A stretch of DNA of 64,000 bases from Streptomyces albus subsp. albus (GTDB taxonomy: Bacteria > Actinomycetota > Actinomycetes > Streptomycetales > Streptomycetaceae): positions 1 to 64,000 of the forward strand of contig NZ_JOID01000031.1 in NCBI RefSeq assembly GCF_000719865.1, given 5' to 3'. Position numbers and translations under genes: made by a program. The notes beneath the pieces were generated by a model, which saw only the letters and a list, made by a program, of their open reading frames with translations, searched no databases and was not told the DNA's origin. Below are positions 41,453 to 50,861 of the stretch, one piece after another (the first letter of the stretch is position 1; each line of letters opens with the position of its first letter).

Positions 41453-42892
41453 GTGACTCGGATCGTGATCATCGGTGGCGGACCAGGCGGCTACGAGGCG
41501 GCGCTGGTGGCCGCGCAGCTCGGCGCGGAAGTGACCGTCGTGGACACCGACGGTCTCGGCGGCGCGTCGGTGCTGACCGACTGCGTGCCGTCCAAGACGC
41601 TGATCGCGACCGCCGAGGTGATGACGACCTTCGACTCCTCCTACGAGGAACTGGGCATCATCGTCGCCGACGACACCCCGCACGTGGAGCAGGCGGCCCG
41701 CGTCGTCGGGGTGGACCTCGGCAAGGTCAACCGCCGGGTGAAGCGCCTCGCGCTGGCCCAGTCCCACGACATCACCGCCTCCGTCACCCGCGCCGGCGGC
41801 CGGGTGCTGCGCGGCCGGGGCCGGCTGGAGCCCACGCGGGCCGCGGACGGCTCCCGCACGGTGACCGTGCGGTTCGCCGACGGCAGCGAGGAGGCCCTCG
41901 TCGCGGACGCCGTGCTGGTCGCCACCGGCGCGCACCCGCGCGAGATCCCCGACGCCCGGCCGGACGGCGAGCGCATCCTCAACTGGACCCAGGTGTACGA
42001 CCTGGAGGAGCTGCCGGAAGAGCTGATCGTGGTCGGCTCGGGTGTGACCGGCGCCGAGTTCGCCGGCGCGTACCAGGCGCTGGGCTCGCGGGTCACCCTG
42101 GTCTCCAGCCGGGACCGGGTGCTGCCCGGCGAGGACCCGGACGCGGCGGCGGTCCTGGAGGATGTCTTCCGGCGGCGCGGCATGAACGTCATGGGCCGCT
42201 CCCGCGCGGCCGCCGTGCAGCGCACGGACGACGGGGTCGAGGTGCGGCTGGCCGACGGCCGGACCATCACCGGCTCGCACTGCCTGATGGCGGTCGGCGC
42301 GGTCCCCAACACCGGCGGCATCGGCCTGGAGGAGGCCGGGGTCCAGCTCAAGGACTCCGGGCACATCCGCACCGACCGGGTGTCCCGCACCAGCGCGCCG
42401 GGCGTGTACGCCGCCGGCGACTGCACGGGCGTCTTCGCGCTGGCCTCCGTGGCGGCGATGCAGGGCCGGATCGCGATGTACCACATCCTCGGCGGCGCGG
42501 TCGCGCCGCTGGACCTCAAGACCGTCTCGGCGAACATCTTCACCGACCCCGAGATCGCCACGGTCGGCTACTCGCAGGCCGACATCGACAGCGGCCGCAT
42601 CGAGGCCCGCTCCGTCAAGCTGCCGCTGCTGCGCAACCCGCGGGCCAAGATGCAGGGCATCCGGGACGGCTTCGTGAAGCTGTTCTGCCGCCCGGGCACG
42701 GGGATCGTCGTCGGCGGTGTGGTGGTCGCCCCGCGCGCCAGCGAGCTGATCCACCCGATATCGCTCGCGGTCGACAACAACCTCACCGTGGAGCAGGTCG
42801 CCAACACCTTCACGGTCTATCCGTCGCTGTCCGGCTCCATCGCCGAGGTGGCGCGGCAGTTGCACACCCGGAAGAGCGCGGGCGAGGCATAG
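41453..42892 (+). CDS. lpdA: LpdA-type NAD(P)H-quinone reductase (dihydrolipoamide dehydrogenase homologue)
   Basis: 479-residue flavoprotein disulfide reductase family member. FAD motif RIVIIGGGPGGYEAALVAAQLG, second Rossmann motif ELIVVGSGVTGAEFAGAYQALG, and YAAGDCTGVFALASVAAMQGRIA before the FAD. The redox pair is broken: where Lpd has C-x4-C, this protein has Ser39 and only Cys44 in GGASVLTDCVPSK. The C-terminal His-Glu of Lpd is also absent (LIHPISLAVDNNL). This is the pattern of M. tuberculosis LpdA (Rv3303c), a quinone reductase, so it should not be called a pyruvate-dehydrogenase E3. GTG 41453 is 7 nt after GACAAT, leaderless. Confidence 0.88.
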   Translation: MTRIVIIGGGPGGYEAALVAAQLGAEVTVVDTDGLGGASVLTDCVPSKTLIATAEVMTTFDSSYEELGIIVADDTPHVEQAARVVGVDLGKVNRRVKRLALAQSHDITASVTRAGGRVLRGRGRLEPTRAADGSRTVTVRFADGSEEALVADAVLVATGAHPREIPDARPDGERILNWTQVYDLEELPEELIVVGSGVTGAEFAGAYQALGSRVTLVSSRDRVLPGEDPDAAAVLEDVFRRRGMNVMGRSRAAAVQRTDDGVEVRLADGRTITGSHCLMAVGAVPNTGGIGLEEAGVQLKDSGHIRTDRVSRTSAPGVYAAGDCTGVFALASVAAMQGRIAMYHILGGAVAPLDLKTVSANIFTDPEIATVGYSQADIDSGRIEARSVKLPLLRNPRAKMQGIRDGFVKLFCRPGTGIVVGGVVVAPRASELIHPISLAVDNNLTVEQVANTFTVYPSLSGSIAEVARQLHTRKSAGEA

Positions 42893-42963
42893 CCCGGGCG
42901 GGTGGAGGATCTCGTATAGCAGGTGGGGAAGCTGCTTGCGGGCAACTTCTGCTATTCGGTGAA

Positions 42964-42980
42964 AACTGCTGAAAGCAGTT
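42964..42980 (+). promoter_or_regulatory. Inverted repeat at the deoR-family promoter
   Basis: AACTGCT-GAA-AGCAGTT is a perfect 7+7 inverted repeat. It lies 26-42 bp upstream of the start codon GTG 43006, over the -35 region of a leaderless promoter (TACTGT 42993-42998, N7, GTG). It is likely the autoregulatory operator and is unlike the nucleoside palindrome. Confidence 0.65.
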
Positions 42981-43005
42981 GGTCGATGGCGTTACTGTCA
43001 GTTTC

Positions 43006-44001
43006 GTGTTCGCTGCAGAACGTCGCCAATTGATCCTTGAAATGGTGCGCGCCAACGGAGCGGTGTCGCTCCGGGAGCTCGCCCGCGTCGTCCAGACCTC
43101 CGAAGTGACCGTACGGCGGGATGTGCGGGCACTGGAGGCAGAAGGGCTGCTCGACCGCCGCCATGGCGGTGCGGTCCTGCCCGGGGGCTTCAGCCGGGAG
43201 TCCGGCTTCCCGCAGAAGTCCCACCTCGCCAGCGCCGAGAAGACCGCCATCGCCGATCTCGCGGCGAGCCTCGTCACCGAGGGGGAGGCGATCGTCGTCG
43301 GCGCCGGCACCACCACGCAGGAGCTGGCCCGCCGGCTCGCCCGCGTGCCCGGTCTGACCGTCGTCACCAACTCCCTGCTCGTCGCCCAGGCACTCGCCCA
43401 CGCCAACCGGGTCGAGGTCGTCATGACGGGCGGCACCCTGCGCGGCTCGAACTACGCCCTGGTCGGCAGCGGGGCCGAGCAGTCCCTGCAGGGGCTGCGG
43501 GTCTCCCGCGCCTTCCTGTCGGGCAGCGGGCTGACCGCCGAGCGCGGGCTCTCCACCTCCAACATGCTGTCGGCCAGCGTGGACCGGGCGCTGGTCCAGG
43601 CGGCCGGCGAGGTCGTGGTCCTGGCCGACCACACCAAGCTGGGCACCGACACCATGTTCCAGACGGTGCCCACCGAGGTGATCACCCGGCTGGTCACGGA
43701 CGAGCCGCCCGCCCACGACGACCGGGCCGCCACCGAACTCCAGGCCCTGGCCGACCAGGGCGTGCAGATCGCGGTGGCCGGAGCGGCGGGCGGCGGCGCG
43801 GAGAGCGGCGGGCAGACCGGCCGAAGACCGCGCCGGATGGCCTCCCCACCGCCCGTCGCCGCCACGACGGACGACCTGCCACTCCCCGGGCAGCGCCGGG
43901 CCCACCCGGCGGGCGGCCCGCCGCCCCAGCTGCGCAGCGCCGCCTCCCTGGCCGAACAGCCGTCGGGCAACGGCCGGGTGGCGGACCTGCGCCGCCGCTG
44001 A
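43006..44001 (+). CDS. DeoR/GlpR-family transcriptional regulator
   Basis: 331 residues. N-terminal helix-turn-helix FAAERRQLILEMVRANGAVSLRELARVVQTSEVTVRRDVRALEAEGLLDRRHGGAVL is classic DeoR. The sugar-phosphate-sensing domain follows (GEAIVVGAGTTTQELARRL, LTVVTNSLLVAQALA, VMTGGTLRGSNYALVG, VVVLADHTKLG). The last ~75 residues are a Pro/Gly/Arg-rich tail not found in most members. Its position next to salvage genes makes it a candidate repressor of the CTACGCGCGTAG regulon, but its own promoter has a different palindrome. GTG 43006 chosen from the leaderless -10; TTG 42979 is an upstream alternative. Confidence 0.9.
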   Translation: MFAAERRQLILEMVRANGAVSLRELARVVQTSEVTVRRDVRALEAEGLLDRRHGGAVLPGGFSRESGFPQKSHLASAEKTAIADLAASLVTEGEAIVVGAGTTTQELARRLARVPGLTVVTNSLLVAQALAHANRVEVVMTGGTLRGSNYALVGSGAEQSLQGLRVSRAFLSGSGLTAERGLSTSNMLSASVDRALVQAAGEVVVLADHTKLGTDTMFQTVPTEVITRLVTDEPPAHDDRAATELQALADQGVQIAVAGAAGGGAESGGQTGRRPRRMASPPPVAATTDDLPLPGQRRAHPAGGPPPQLRSAASLAEQPSGNGRVADLRRR

Positions 44002-44052
44002 GCGGCGGGCACCGACGCCGTACGGTGCCCGCCGCCCGGCGCGCGGCGTATG

Positions 44053-44640
44053 TCAGGAGGCCGGGCGGAGGCCGTGGAGGGTGAGGGTGAGCAGCCGGTC
44101 CGCCAGGCCGGTGTCGTCCGGGCTCTCCTCGGCGGCGATCGCGATGGCGTTGGTCAGCTGCAGCAGATCACCGATGCCCACCTCGGGCCGTACGCTTCCG
44201 GCCCGCTGGGCCCGGGCCAGCAGGGCGCCGCCCGCGGCGCGCACCGGCACGCTGCAGGAGGAGAGTTCGCAGCTGCCGTCGGGGGAGGCCGTCATCAGGG
44301 TGCGGGAGAGGCCGCGGTAGGTGACGGCGTGGCCGATGAGGGCCCGCAGCCAGTCGAGCAGCGCGGCGCACGGCTCGCCGGCGTCCAGCAGCTCCCGCCC
44401 GCGGGCCACCAGGGCGTCGGCCTCGCTCTGGAAGACGGCGCTGATCAGCGCGCGGCGGCTGGGGAAGTGCCGGTAGAGGGTGCCGACGCCGACGCCCGCG
44501 CGGCGCGCCACGTCCTCCAGCGAGGTGTCCGTGCCGTGCTCGGTGAAGGCCGACCGGGCCACGCTCAGCAGCCGCTCGTGGTTCCGCCGCGCGTCCGCGC
44601 GCATGGGACGCCCCGCCGTCCGGGCCGTGTCCGCCGTCAT
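44053..44640 (-). CDS. TetR-family transcriptional regulator
   Basis: 195 residues. Helix-turn-helix region RRNHERLLSVARSAFTEHGTDTSLEDVARRAGVGVGTLYRHFPSRRALISAVF (about residues 20-70) is a textbook TetR DNA-binding domain. The C-terminal ligand domain has SRTLMTASPDGSCELSSCSVPVRAAGGALLARAQRAG, typical of a large uncharacterised actinobacterial group with a C-terminal TetR_C_33-like domain. ATG 44640 has GGAGG about 10 nt upstream. It converges with deoR and has no divergent partner in view, so its target is not evident. Confidence 0.9.
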   Translation of the reverse strand: MTADTARTAGRPMRADARRNHERLLSVARSAFTEHGTDTSLEDVARRAGVGVGTLYRHFPSRRALISAVFQSEADALVARGRELLDAGEPCAALLDWLRALIGHAVTYRGLSRTLMTASPDGSCELSSCSVPVRAAGGALLARAQRAGSVRPEVGIGDLLQLTNAIAIAAEESPDDTGLADRLLTLTLHGLRPAS

Positions 44641-44825
44641 CGCCGCCGGTCCTCCCCTCACTCTGCCGGCCGTGTGCGTCCCAGGATGCCACCGCCGGGC
44701 GGGTGCGCGACGGCCGAACGCCCCGGCCGGTGGTCCCGGTGGCCGTCCCGTACGCCGTCCCGGAGGGCCGTCCCCCGCGCCCCGGCCCGGCCCGGTCCGT
44801 GGTGCGGCGCCGGCGCCCCCGGGAA

Positions 44826-44861
44826 CGCCGCAGCCCCGGCCGTCGGGCCGGGGCTGCGGCG
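44826..44861 (-). terminator. Terminator of the biotin carboxylase gene
   Basis: CGCCGCAGCCCCGGCC and GGCCGGGGCTGCGGCG form a perfect 16-bp stem with a 4-nt loop, 29 nt after the stop on the minus strand. Confidence 0.9.
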
Positions 44862-44889
44862 TGCGCTGGATCCGCCGTGCGGGGCGGGG

Positions 44890-46653
44890 TCAGTCCTTGA
44901 TCTCGCAGATGACGGCGCCGGAGGAGAGCGCCGCGCCGACCTCGGCGGCGAGGCCCTTGACGGTGCCGGAGCGGTGCGCGTTGAGCGGCTGCTCCATCTT
45001 CATGGCCTCCAGGACGACGATCAGGTCGCCCTCGTTGACCTGCTGGCCCTCCTCCACGGCGACCTTGACGACCGTGCCCTGCATGGGGGAGGCGAGGGTG
45101 TCGCCCGAGGCGGCCGCGCCGGCCTTCTTCGCGGCCTTCCGCTTGGGCTTCTTCTGCCCGGCGGCCGGGGAGGACGCCACGCCGAGGGAGGCCGGGAGGG
45201 AGACCTCCAGGCGCTTGCCGCCGACCTCGACCACGACCGTCTCGCGGCTCTCGGCCTCGGCGTCGTCGGAGCCGGGGGCCGCGAACGGCGGGATCTCGTT
45301 GGTGAACTCGGTCTCGATCCACCGGGTGTGGATGGTGAACGGCTCGGCGGACCCGTCCAGTTCGGGGGCGAAGGCCCGGTCCTCGACCACCGCGCGGTGG
45401 AAGGGGATCGCGGTGGCCATGCCCTCGACCTTGAACTCGGCCAGCGCGCGGGCGGCCCGCTGCAGGGCCTGCTGCCGGGTGGCGCCGGTGACGATCAGCT
45501 TGGCGAGCAGGGAGTCCCAGGCCGGGCCGATGACCGAGCCGGACTCGACACCGGCGTCCAGCCGGACGCCCGGGCCGGACGGCGGGGCGAAGGTGCTGAC
45601 GGTGCCGGGCGCGGGGAGGAAGTTGCGCCCCGGGTCCTCGCCGTTGATGCGGAACTCGAAGGAGTGGCCGCGCACGGCCGGGTCCCCGTAGCCGAGCTCC
45701 TCGCCGTCGGCGATCCGGAACATCTCGCGGACCAGGTCGATGCCGGTGACCTCCTCGGTGACCGGGTGCTCGACCTGGAGACGGGTGTTGACCTCCAGGA
45801 AGGAGATCGTGCCGTCGGCGCCGACGAGGAACTCGACGGTGCCCGCGCCGACGTAGCCGGCCTCCTTGAGGATCGCCTTGGAGGCGCGGTACAGCTCGGC
45901 GTTCTGCTCCTCGGAGAGGAACGGCGCGGGGGCCTCCTCGACGAGCTTCTGGTGCCGGCGCTGGAGCGAGCAGTCACGGGTGGAGACGACCACCACGTTG
46001 CCGTGGGTGTCGGCGAGGCACTGGGTCTCGACGTGCCGCGGCTTGTCCAGGTAGCGCTCGACGAAGCACTCGCCGCGGCCGAAGGCGGCGACCGCCTCGC
46101 GCACCGCGGAGTCGTACAGCTCGGGCACCTCTTCCAGGGTGCGGGCGACCTTCAGGCCGCGGCCGCCGCCGCCGAAGGCGGCCTTGATGGCGATCGGCAG
46201 GCCGTGCTGCTCGGCGAAGGCCACGACCTCCTCCGCGCCCGAGACCGGGTCGGGGGTGCCGGCCACCAGGGGCGCGCCGGCCCGCTGGGCGATGTGCCGG
46301 GCCGCGACCTTGTCACCGAGGTCGCGGATGGCCTGCGGGGGCGGGCCGATCCAGGTCAGGCCCGCGTCCATGACCGCCTGGGCGAACTCGGCGTTCTCCG
46401 AGAGGAAGCCGTACCCGGGGTGGATGGCGTCCGCGCCGGACTCGGCGGCGGCGTTGAGCACTTTGGACATGTCCAGATAGCTGGCCGCCGGGGTGTCACC
46501 ACCCAGCGCGTAGGCCTCGTCGGCCGCGCGGACGTGCAGAGCGTCCCGGTCCGGATCGGCGTAGACGGCTACGCTCGCGATCCCGGCGTCCCGGCAGGCG
46601 CGGGCAACGCGGACAGCGATTTCGCCACGGTTGGCGATGAGCACCTTGCGCAC
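44890..46653 (-). CDS. accA2: Acyl-CoA carboxylase alpha subunit (biotin carboxylase plus biotin carrier)
   Basis: 587 residues. It carboxylates biotin with ATP and bicarbonate for acetyl-/propionyl-CoA carboxylase, giving malonyl- and methylmalonyl-CoA. The biotin carboxylase part has [20 protein letters not shown], the ATP-grasp loop [27 protein letters not shown] and [20 protein letters not shown]. The final ~75 residues are the lipoyl-like carrier with the biotinylated Lys in [12 protein letters not shown] Lys/Ala-rich linker ([14 protein letters not shown]) joins them. GTG 46653 has GGAGGG 7 nt upstream. Length and composition match Streptomyces AccA2. It works with PccB and AccE encoded nearby. 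Confidence 0.95.
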   Translation of the reverse strand: MRKVLIANRGEIAVRVARACRDAGIASVAVYADPDRDALHVRAADEAYALGGDTPAASYLDMSKVLNAAAESGADAIHPGYGFLSENAEFAQAVMDAGLTWIGPPPQAIRDLGDKVAARHIAQRAGAPLVAGTPDPVSGAEEVVAFAEQHGLPIAIKAAFGGGGRGLKVARTLEEVPELYDSAVREAVAAFGRGECFVERYLDKPRHVETQCLADTHGNVVVVSTRDCSLQRRHQKLVEEAPAPFLSEEQNAELYRASKAILKEAGYVGAGTVEFLVGADGTISFLEVNTRLQVEHPVTEEVTGIDLVREMFRIADGEELGYGDPAVRGHSFEFRINGEDPGRNFLPAPGTVSTFAPPSGPGVRLDAGVESGSVIGPAWDSLLAKLIVTGATRQQALQRAARALAEFKVEGMATAIPFHRAVVEDRAFAPELDGSAEPFTIHTRWIETEFTNEIPPFAAPGSDDAEAESRETVVVEVGGKRLEVSLPASLGVASSPAAGQKKPKRKAAKKAGAAASGDTLASPMQGTVVKVAVEEGQQVNEGDLIVVLEAMKMEQPLNAHRSGTVKGLAAEVGAALSSGAVICEIKD

Positions 46654-47017
46654 GATGGCTCCCTCCTTGAAACAAGGCGAGTTTAGGGACTGCCGACACG
46701 CCATGCCGAGGCGCCCCAGGGGGTGAGCTTCCCCACACGCAGGGTCAGGCCACCGGTGTCCAACTGCTGAAAGTCCTTGTCGTGCAAGGATAAGCGGCCC
46801 CCGCCGGGGTCGTGGCCGAGTGCCGGTGTGGGCAAGGTCTCTGTCGGTGCCCCAGGTGACCGGGTGGATTTTTTTGTGGGATCCCTACGAAGCCCGGCGG
46901 GAAACTTTGCCGGGTGATCCTTTCCTCGCGGCTGCCGCCGCAGACCCCTTGTCCTACGGCATTACCCGTTAGTAGCGTGCCGCACGTCGTCTGATACTCG
47001 AGGTAACAGACCGAGCG
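46654..47017. promoter_or_regulatory. Divergent promoter region between accA2 and a membrane-protein gene
   Basis: No gene. A plus-strand promoter is visible as TTGTCC (46949-46954), an 18-bp spacer and TAGCGT (46973-46978), about 40 nt before the next gene. AACTGCTGAAAG at 46762-46773 is identical to 12 nt of the deoR operator. A TCCTTG/CAAGGA hairpin follows it. A rare T-run lies near 46870. Confidence 0.55.
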
Positions 47018-47575
47018 GTGGGAAATGGGGTGGGTTCGGTGGCTCGCAGACCGGTGGCGCTCGTGGCGGCGGTGGTGCTGATGGCCGAGGCGCTGGGCAT
47101 CGTCTGGCTGCACTGGTTTCTGGGGAAGGTCGTGGCCGGCCAGCGCATGTCGCTCGCCGGCCTCGACCCGGACCACATGTCGACCGGCACCCTGGCGCTG
47201 GGCATCGGCTTCGGGCTCTACCTGTTCACCTGCGGGGCGGTCCTGCTGCTCAGCGCGGTGCGCGACCGGGCGCCGGGCCGCTTCTTCCGCGTCCTGCTGA
47301 TCGCCTGCGCGGTGGTGCACGCGCTGCTGGGCGCGCTGACGGTCGGCCTGGTCGGCTGGGGCGCGTTCGCCTTCATGATGCTGGTGTTCGGGCTGGTCGT
47401 GCTCGCGCTGATCGCCTACGGGGAGCCGGGCCGCGGCCGGGCCGCCAAGGGCGGCGCCGCGGGAGCGGGCGGCGGCGGAGCCGGCGGGCCGGCCGGACCC
47501 GCCGGCGCGGGACCCACCGGCACGGTGCCGGGTCCCCAGCCGCCGTTCGTGCCGGGCGGCGCCGGACCAGCCTGA
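47018..47575 (+). CDS. Four-helix membrane protein of unknown function
   Basis: 185 residues. Four hydrophobic helices are visible: PVALVAAVVLMAEALGIVWLHWFL, LALGIGFGLYLFTCGAVLLLS, VLLIACAVVHALLGALTVGLVGW and AFMMLVFGLVVLALIAYG. A ~50-residue Gly/Ala/Pro-rich cytoplasmic tail follows. I recognise no family. Start uncertain: GTG 47018 is used, and GTG 47030 and 47039 are in frame. A -35/-10 pair upstream supports transcription. It is divergent from accA2. Confidence 0.68.
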   Translation: MGNGVGSVARRPVALVAAVVLMAEALGIVWLHWFLGKVVAGQRMSLAGLDPDHMSTGTLALGIGFGLYLFTCGAVLLLSAVRDRAPGRFFRVLLIACAVVHALLGALTVGLVGWGAFAFMMLVFGLVVLALIAYGEPGRGRAAKGGAAGAGGGGAGGPAGPAGAGPTGTVPGPQPPFVPGGAGPA

Positions 47576-47789
47576 GCGAACCGGCGTCCCGGGCCGTCGG
47601 ATGCCGGCGCTGTCGGTGCCGGCGCCGAACGTCGCGCCACGGTGAGGAGTGCGCTGCCTTCGGCCGGCGTCCGTCGCAGGGCCCCGGCGTCCGCCGCCCG
47701 GCGCGGGACCGCGGAGGCGCGGTCCGTCCCGTGCGGTCCCGCCTCGCGGCTGCGTCCGGCCCTGCGGCATGCGGCTCCGGAGGGCCGGC

Positions 47790-48431
47790 TCAGGCGGCCG
47801 GCGGCTCCGGCTCCCGGACCCACAGGTCCGTAATCCGCAGGTCCAGGTCGGCGAGGAGCGCGCGCAGGGTCGGCAGGGACAGTCCTATGACGTTGCCCGG
47901 ATCGCCGTCGATACCGTCGATGAACGGCGCCGACCGCCCGTCGAGTGTGAACGCGCCCGCCACGTGCAGGGGTTCACCGCTGGCGACGTAGGCGGCGATC
48001 TCCTCGTCCGACGGCTCGCCGAACCGTACGGTCGTGGACGCGGTCGCCGAGACCTGCCGTCCGCTCACCGTGTCGATGACGCAGTGCCCGGTGCGCAGCA
48101 CGCCCGAGCGGCCCCGCATGGACTTCCAGCGGGCCGTCGCGTCCTCCGCGCCGTCCGGCTTGCCGAGCGCCTGCCCGTCCAGGTCCAGCACCGAGTCGCA
48201 GCCGACGACGAGCGCGCCGGAGGCCTCGGCCCGGCCGGCCACCGCGGCGGCCTTGGCCTCCGCCAGCAGGCGGGCGAGTTCGCCCGGGGTCGGCGCGGTC
48301 AGCGCGTCCTCGTCCACTCCGCTCACGATGACCTCGGGGGCCAGCCCCGCCTGCCGGAGCAGGGCGAGGCGGGCCGGGGAGCGGGAGGCGAGGACGAGCG
48401 TGCGGCGGGCGGCGGATGCGTTGTTCGGCAT
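47790..48431 (-). CDS. maf: Maf family nucleoside-triphosphate pyrophosphatase
   Basis: 213 residues. Maf proteins hydrolyse dTTP, UTP or modified nucleotides to monophosphates and are linked to septum/cell-shape control. [21 protein letters not shown] is the N-terminal signature, [18 protein letters not shown] the catalytic Asp loop, [18 protein letters not shown] the conserved Arg/His segment, and [29 protein letters not shown] the C-terminal block. ATG is 7 nt after TACGCT (48444-48439), leaderless. It lies between the carboxylase alpha gene and the AccE/PccB genes, a conserved Streptomyces arrangement. Confidence 0.93.
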   Translation of the reverse strand: MPNNASAARRTLVLASRSPARLALLRQAGLAPEVIVSGVDEDALTAPTPGELARLLAEAKAAAVAGRAEASGALVVGCDSVLDLDGQALGKPDGAEDATARWKSMRGRSGVLRTGHCVIDTVSGRQVSATASTTVRFGEPSDEEIAAYVASGEPLHVAGAFTLDGRSAPFIDGIDGDPGNVIGLSLPTLRALLADLDLRITDLWVREPEPPAA

Positions 48432-48460
48432 GCGCGACAGCGTATAGAAGCGGCTCCGCG

Positions 48461-48595
48461 TCAGCCCTGGAAGCCCAGGAGGAGCAGCAGGACCACGACG
48501 ACCGCGACGGCGAGCACCCCTCCGGCCCGCCGCAGCATCTCCTCGGTGTCGCGGAGGTCCCGGGGCGGTTCGTCGGAGGGGTCGGACCAGAGCAT
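48461..48595 (-). CDS. 44-residue single-pass membrane protein
   Basis: Sequence reads [19 protein letters not shown], then a Met-Leu-Arg-Arg turn, and a C-terminal helix of Val/Leu ending in GFQG. So it has a short acidic/Pro cytoplasmic part and one membrane segment. It resembles the tiny conserved Streptomyces membrane proteins named morphogenic (MmpB-like), which I recall from annotation only. It lies between accE and maf on the same strand, downstream of a strong hairpin, so it must have its own promoter or arise by read-through. No obvious ribosome site; ATG 48595 chosen because the conserved-looking segment starts there. Confidence 0.62.
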   Translation of the reverse strand: MLWSDPSDEPPRDLRDTEEMLRRAGGVLAVAVVVVLLLLLGFQG

Positions 48596-48618
48596 GCATT
48601 CGATGATCCGGCCGAAAA

Positions 48619-48658
48619 GGCGGTGCCGCCTGAGTACGGATACTCAGGCGGCACCGCC
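48619..48658 (-). terminator. Terminator of the pccB-accE operon
   Basis: GGCGGTGCCGCCTGAGTA and TACTCAGGCGGCACCGCC form a perfect 18-bp stem with a 4-nt loop, 22 nt after the accE stop. Confidence 0.92.
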
Positions 48659-48679
48659 CCGTTGCGGCCCGGCCGGGCC

Positions 48680-48886
48680 TCAGCGCGGCCAGTACGAGCT
48701 GCGCCAGGCCGTGGGGCCCGGATGCGGCAGCCTGCGGCCCGGCACGTTCCTCGCCGGGTCGGCCCACTCGTCCAGCTGCTCGGGCGCCTCCGCGGCGGAC
48801 GAGGCCGCCGAGGCGCGTGCCTGGACCACCGCCAGTGCGGCGGCCAGCTCCTCCGGGGTCGGATTGCCCCGTACCACCTTGAACAT
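48680..48886 (-). CDS. accE: Acyl-CoA carboxylase epsilon subunit
   Basis: 68 residues. [27 protein letters not shown] and the end [20 protein letters not shown] are the hallmarks of actinobacterial epsilon subunits, small basic proteins that bind the beta hexamer and raise activity. ATG follows GGAAGGGAAGG. It is 94 nt downstream of pccB and ends just before the operon terminator, as in other Streptomyces. Confidence 0.93.
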   Translation of the reverse strand: MFKVVRGNPTPEELAAALAVVQARASAASSAAEAPEQLDEWADPARNVPGRRLPHPGPTAWRSSYWPR

Positions 48887-48980
48887 CGCCGGCCTTCCCT
48901 TCCGTTGACCCGTCGACCCGTCGACCCGGTGACCCGTTGGTTCCCTTGTTCCCTGCCCGTTCCGCGTGTGCCCGGGACGG

Positions 48981-50570
48981 CTACAGCGGGATGTTGCCGT
49001 GCTTCTTCGGCGGCAGGGACTCGCGCTTGGAGCGCAGGGTGCGCAGGCCCCGGGTGATGTGGCGGCGGGTCTCGGACGGCATGATCACCGCGTCCACGTA
49101 GCCCCGCTCGGCCGCGACGTATGGGTTGAGCAGCGTGTCCTCGTACTCGGCGATGAGCCGCTGCCGCAGCTCCTCCTGCGCCTCGGGCGTCTCGGCGGCG
49201 GCGAGCGTCCTGCGGTGCAGGATGTTCACCGCGCCCTGGGCGCCCATCACCGCGACCTGGGCGGTGGGCCAGGCGAGGTTGAGGTCGGCGCCGAGGTGCT
49301 TGGAGCCCATGACGTCGTACGCGCCGCCGAACGCCTTGCGGGTGATGACCGTGATCAGCGGGACGGTCGCCTCCGCGTAGGCGTAGATCAGCTTGGCGCC
49401 GCGCCGGATGATGCCGCCGTACTCCTGCTCGACGCCGGGGAGGAAGCCCGGGACGTCGACGAAGGTGATCACCGGCACGTTGAAGGCGTCGCAGGTGCGC
49501 ACGAAGCGCGCGGCCTTCTCGGAGGCGTCGATGTCCAGGCAGCCGGCGAACTGCATCGGCTGGTTGCCGACGATGCCGACGGGGTGGCCCTCGACCCGGC
49601 CGAAGCCGGTGATGATGTTCGGCGCGAAGAGCGCCTGGGTCTCCAGGAACTCGCCGTCGTCCAGGACGTGTTCGACGATGGAGCGCATGTCGTACGGCTG
49701 GTTCGCCGAGTCCGGGATGATCGCGTCCAGCTCGCGGTCCTCGTCGGAGGTCTCCAGGTCGGCCTCCTCGGGGAAGGCCGGGGGCTCGCTGAGGTTGTTC
49801 GAGGGGAGGTAGGACAGGAGCGCCTTGACGTACTCGATGGCGTCCTTCTCGTCACCCGCCATGTGGTGCGCCACGCCCGAGGTGGAGTTGTGGGTGCGGG
49901 CGCCGCCCAGCTCGTCGAAGCCGACGTCCTCGCCGGTGACCGTCTTGATGACGTCCGGGCCGGTGATGAACATGTGCGAGGTCTGGTCGACCATCACCGT
50001 GAAGTCGGTGATCGCGGGGGAGTAGACCGCGCCGCCCGCGCAGGGGCCGACGATCAGGGAGATCTGCGGGATCACCCCGGAGGCGTGGGTGTTGCGGCGG
50101 AAGATCTCGCCGTAGAGGCCGAGGGCGCTGACGCCCTCCTGGATGCGGGCGCCGCCGGAGTCGTTGATGCCGATGACCGGGCAGCCGTTCTTCAGCGCGA
50201 AGTCCATCACCTTGACGATCTTCTGGCCGAAGACCTCGCCGAGGGCGCCGCCGAAGACGGTGAAGTCCTGGGAGAACACGGCCACCGGGCGGCCGTCGAC
50301 GGTGCCGTAGCCCGTCACCACGCCGTCACCGTACGGGCGGTTCTTCTCCAGGCCGAAGTTGGTGGAGCGGTGCCGGGCGAACTCGTCCAGCTCGACGAAC
50401 GAGCCCTCGTCGAGCAGCAGGTCGATCCGCTCCCGAGCCGTCAGCTTGCCCTTGGCGTGCTGTTTCTCGACGGCGCGCTGCGAGCCGGCGTGCGTGGCCT
50501 CGCCGATGCGCCGCTGCAGGTCCGCGATCTTTCCCGCGGTGGTGTGAAGGTCGATTTCCGGCTCGGACAT
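48981..50570 (-). CDS. pccB: Propionyl/acyl-CoA carboxylase beta (carboxyltransferase) subunit
   Basis: 529 residues. It transfers carboxyl from biotin to propionyl-CoA (or acetyl-CoA). [51 protein letters not shown] (first oxyanion loop), [23 protein letters not shown] and [37 protein letters not shown] (second oxyanion loop) are all intact. The Asp in GGAYDVM (residue 419) corresponds to Asp422 of S. coelicolor PccB, a residue known to favour propionyl-CoA. ATG 50570 has GGAG about 11 nt upstream. A -10-like TACCCT is ~50 nt before it. Same operon as accE, divergent from birA. Confidence 0.95.
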   Translation of the reverse strand: MSEPEIDLHTTAGKIADLQRRIGEATHAGSQRAVEKQHAKGKLTARERIDLLLDEGSFVELDEFARHRSTNFGLEKNRPYGDGVVTGYGTVDGRPVAVFSQDFTVFGGALGEVFGQKIVKVMDFALKNGCPVIGINDSGGARIQEGVSALGLYGEIFRRNTHASGVIPQISLIVGPCAGGAVYSPAITDFTVMVDQTSHMFITGPDVIKTVTGEDVGFDELGGARTHNSTSGVAHHMAGDEKDAIEYVKALLSYLPSNNLSEPPAFPEEADLETSDEDRELDAIIPDSANQPYDMRSIVEHVLDDGEFLETQALFAPNIITGFGRVEGHPVGIVGNQPMQFAGCLDIDASEKAARFVRTCDAFNVPVITFVDVPGFLPGVEQEYGGIIRRGAKLIYAYAEATVPLITVITRKAFGGAYDVMGSKHLGADLNLAWPTAQVAVMGAQGAVNILHRRTLAAAETPEAQEELRQRLIAEYEDTLLNPYVAAERGYVDAVIMPSETRRHITRGLRTLRSKRESLPPKKHGNIPL

Positions 50571-50861
50571 CGGGATGCGGCTCCTGCTCGTCCTGGTGGG
50601 GGTTACCTGGGTTACCGCCTCGTAGGGTATCGGCGACGCTGTGTCCCGCGAGTGCGGCGTTGGCCACATCTCCGCAGGCCGGGTACCGCGCGCGGAGGGG
50701 CGCGCGGGGCGAGCGGGCGGTCAGCGCGCGCTCCCGGTGCGCGGGGGCGCGGCGGGGTGTGGGCGATCGCACAGGGGCGGGCGGAGCGTGTTGAGGACGC
50801 GACGGGCCGTCCTCCCGCCCGCCGGCACGCCGGCCGGCCGTTCCCTGCCTACGCTGGCCCC

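Noticed and set aside
43006..44001. Firm assignment of the DeoR protein as repressor of the CTACGCGCGTAG sites
   Set aside because: Its own promoter lacks that palindrome and carries AACTGCT-GAA-AGCAGTT instead, so the link is left as a hypothesis.
44050..46686. 878-codon plus-strand frame opposite TetR and accA2
   Set aside because: The opposite strand has clear TetR and biotin carboxylase motifs; this frame has none.
48966..50861. N-terminal extension of the birA frame across pccB
   Set aside because: The ligase homology begins only after ATG 50862, and the upstream part is antisense to pccB.
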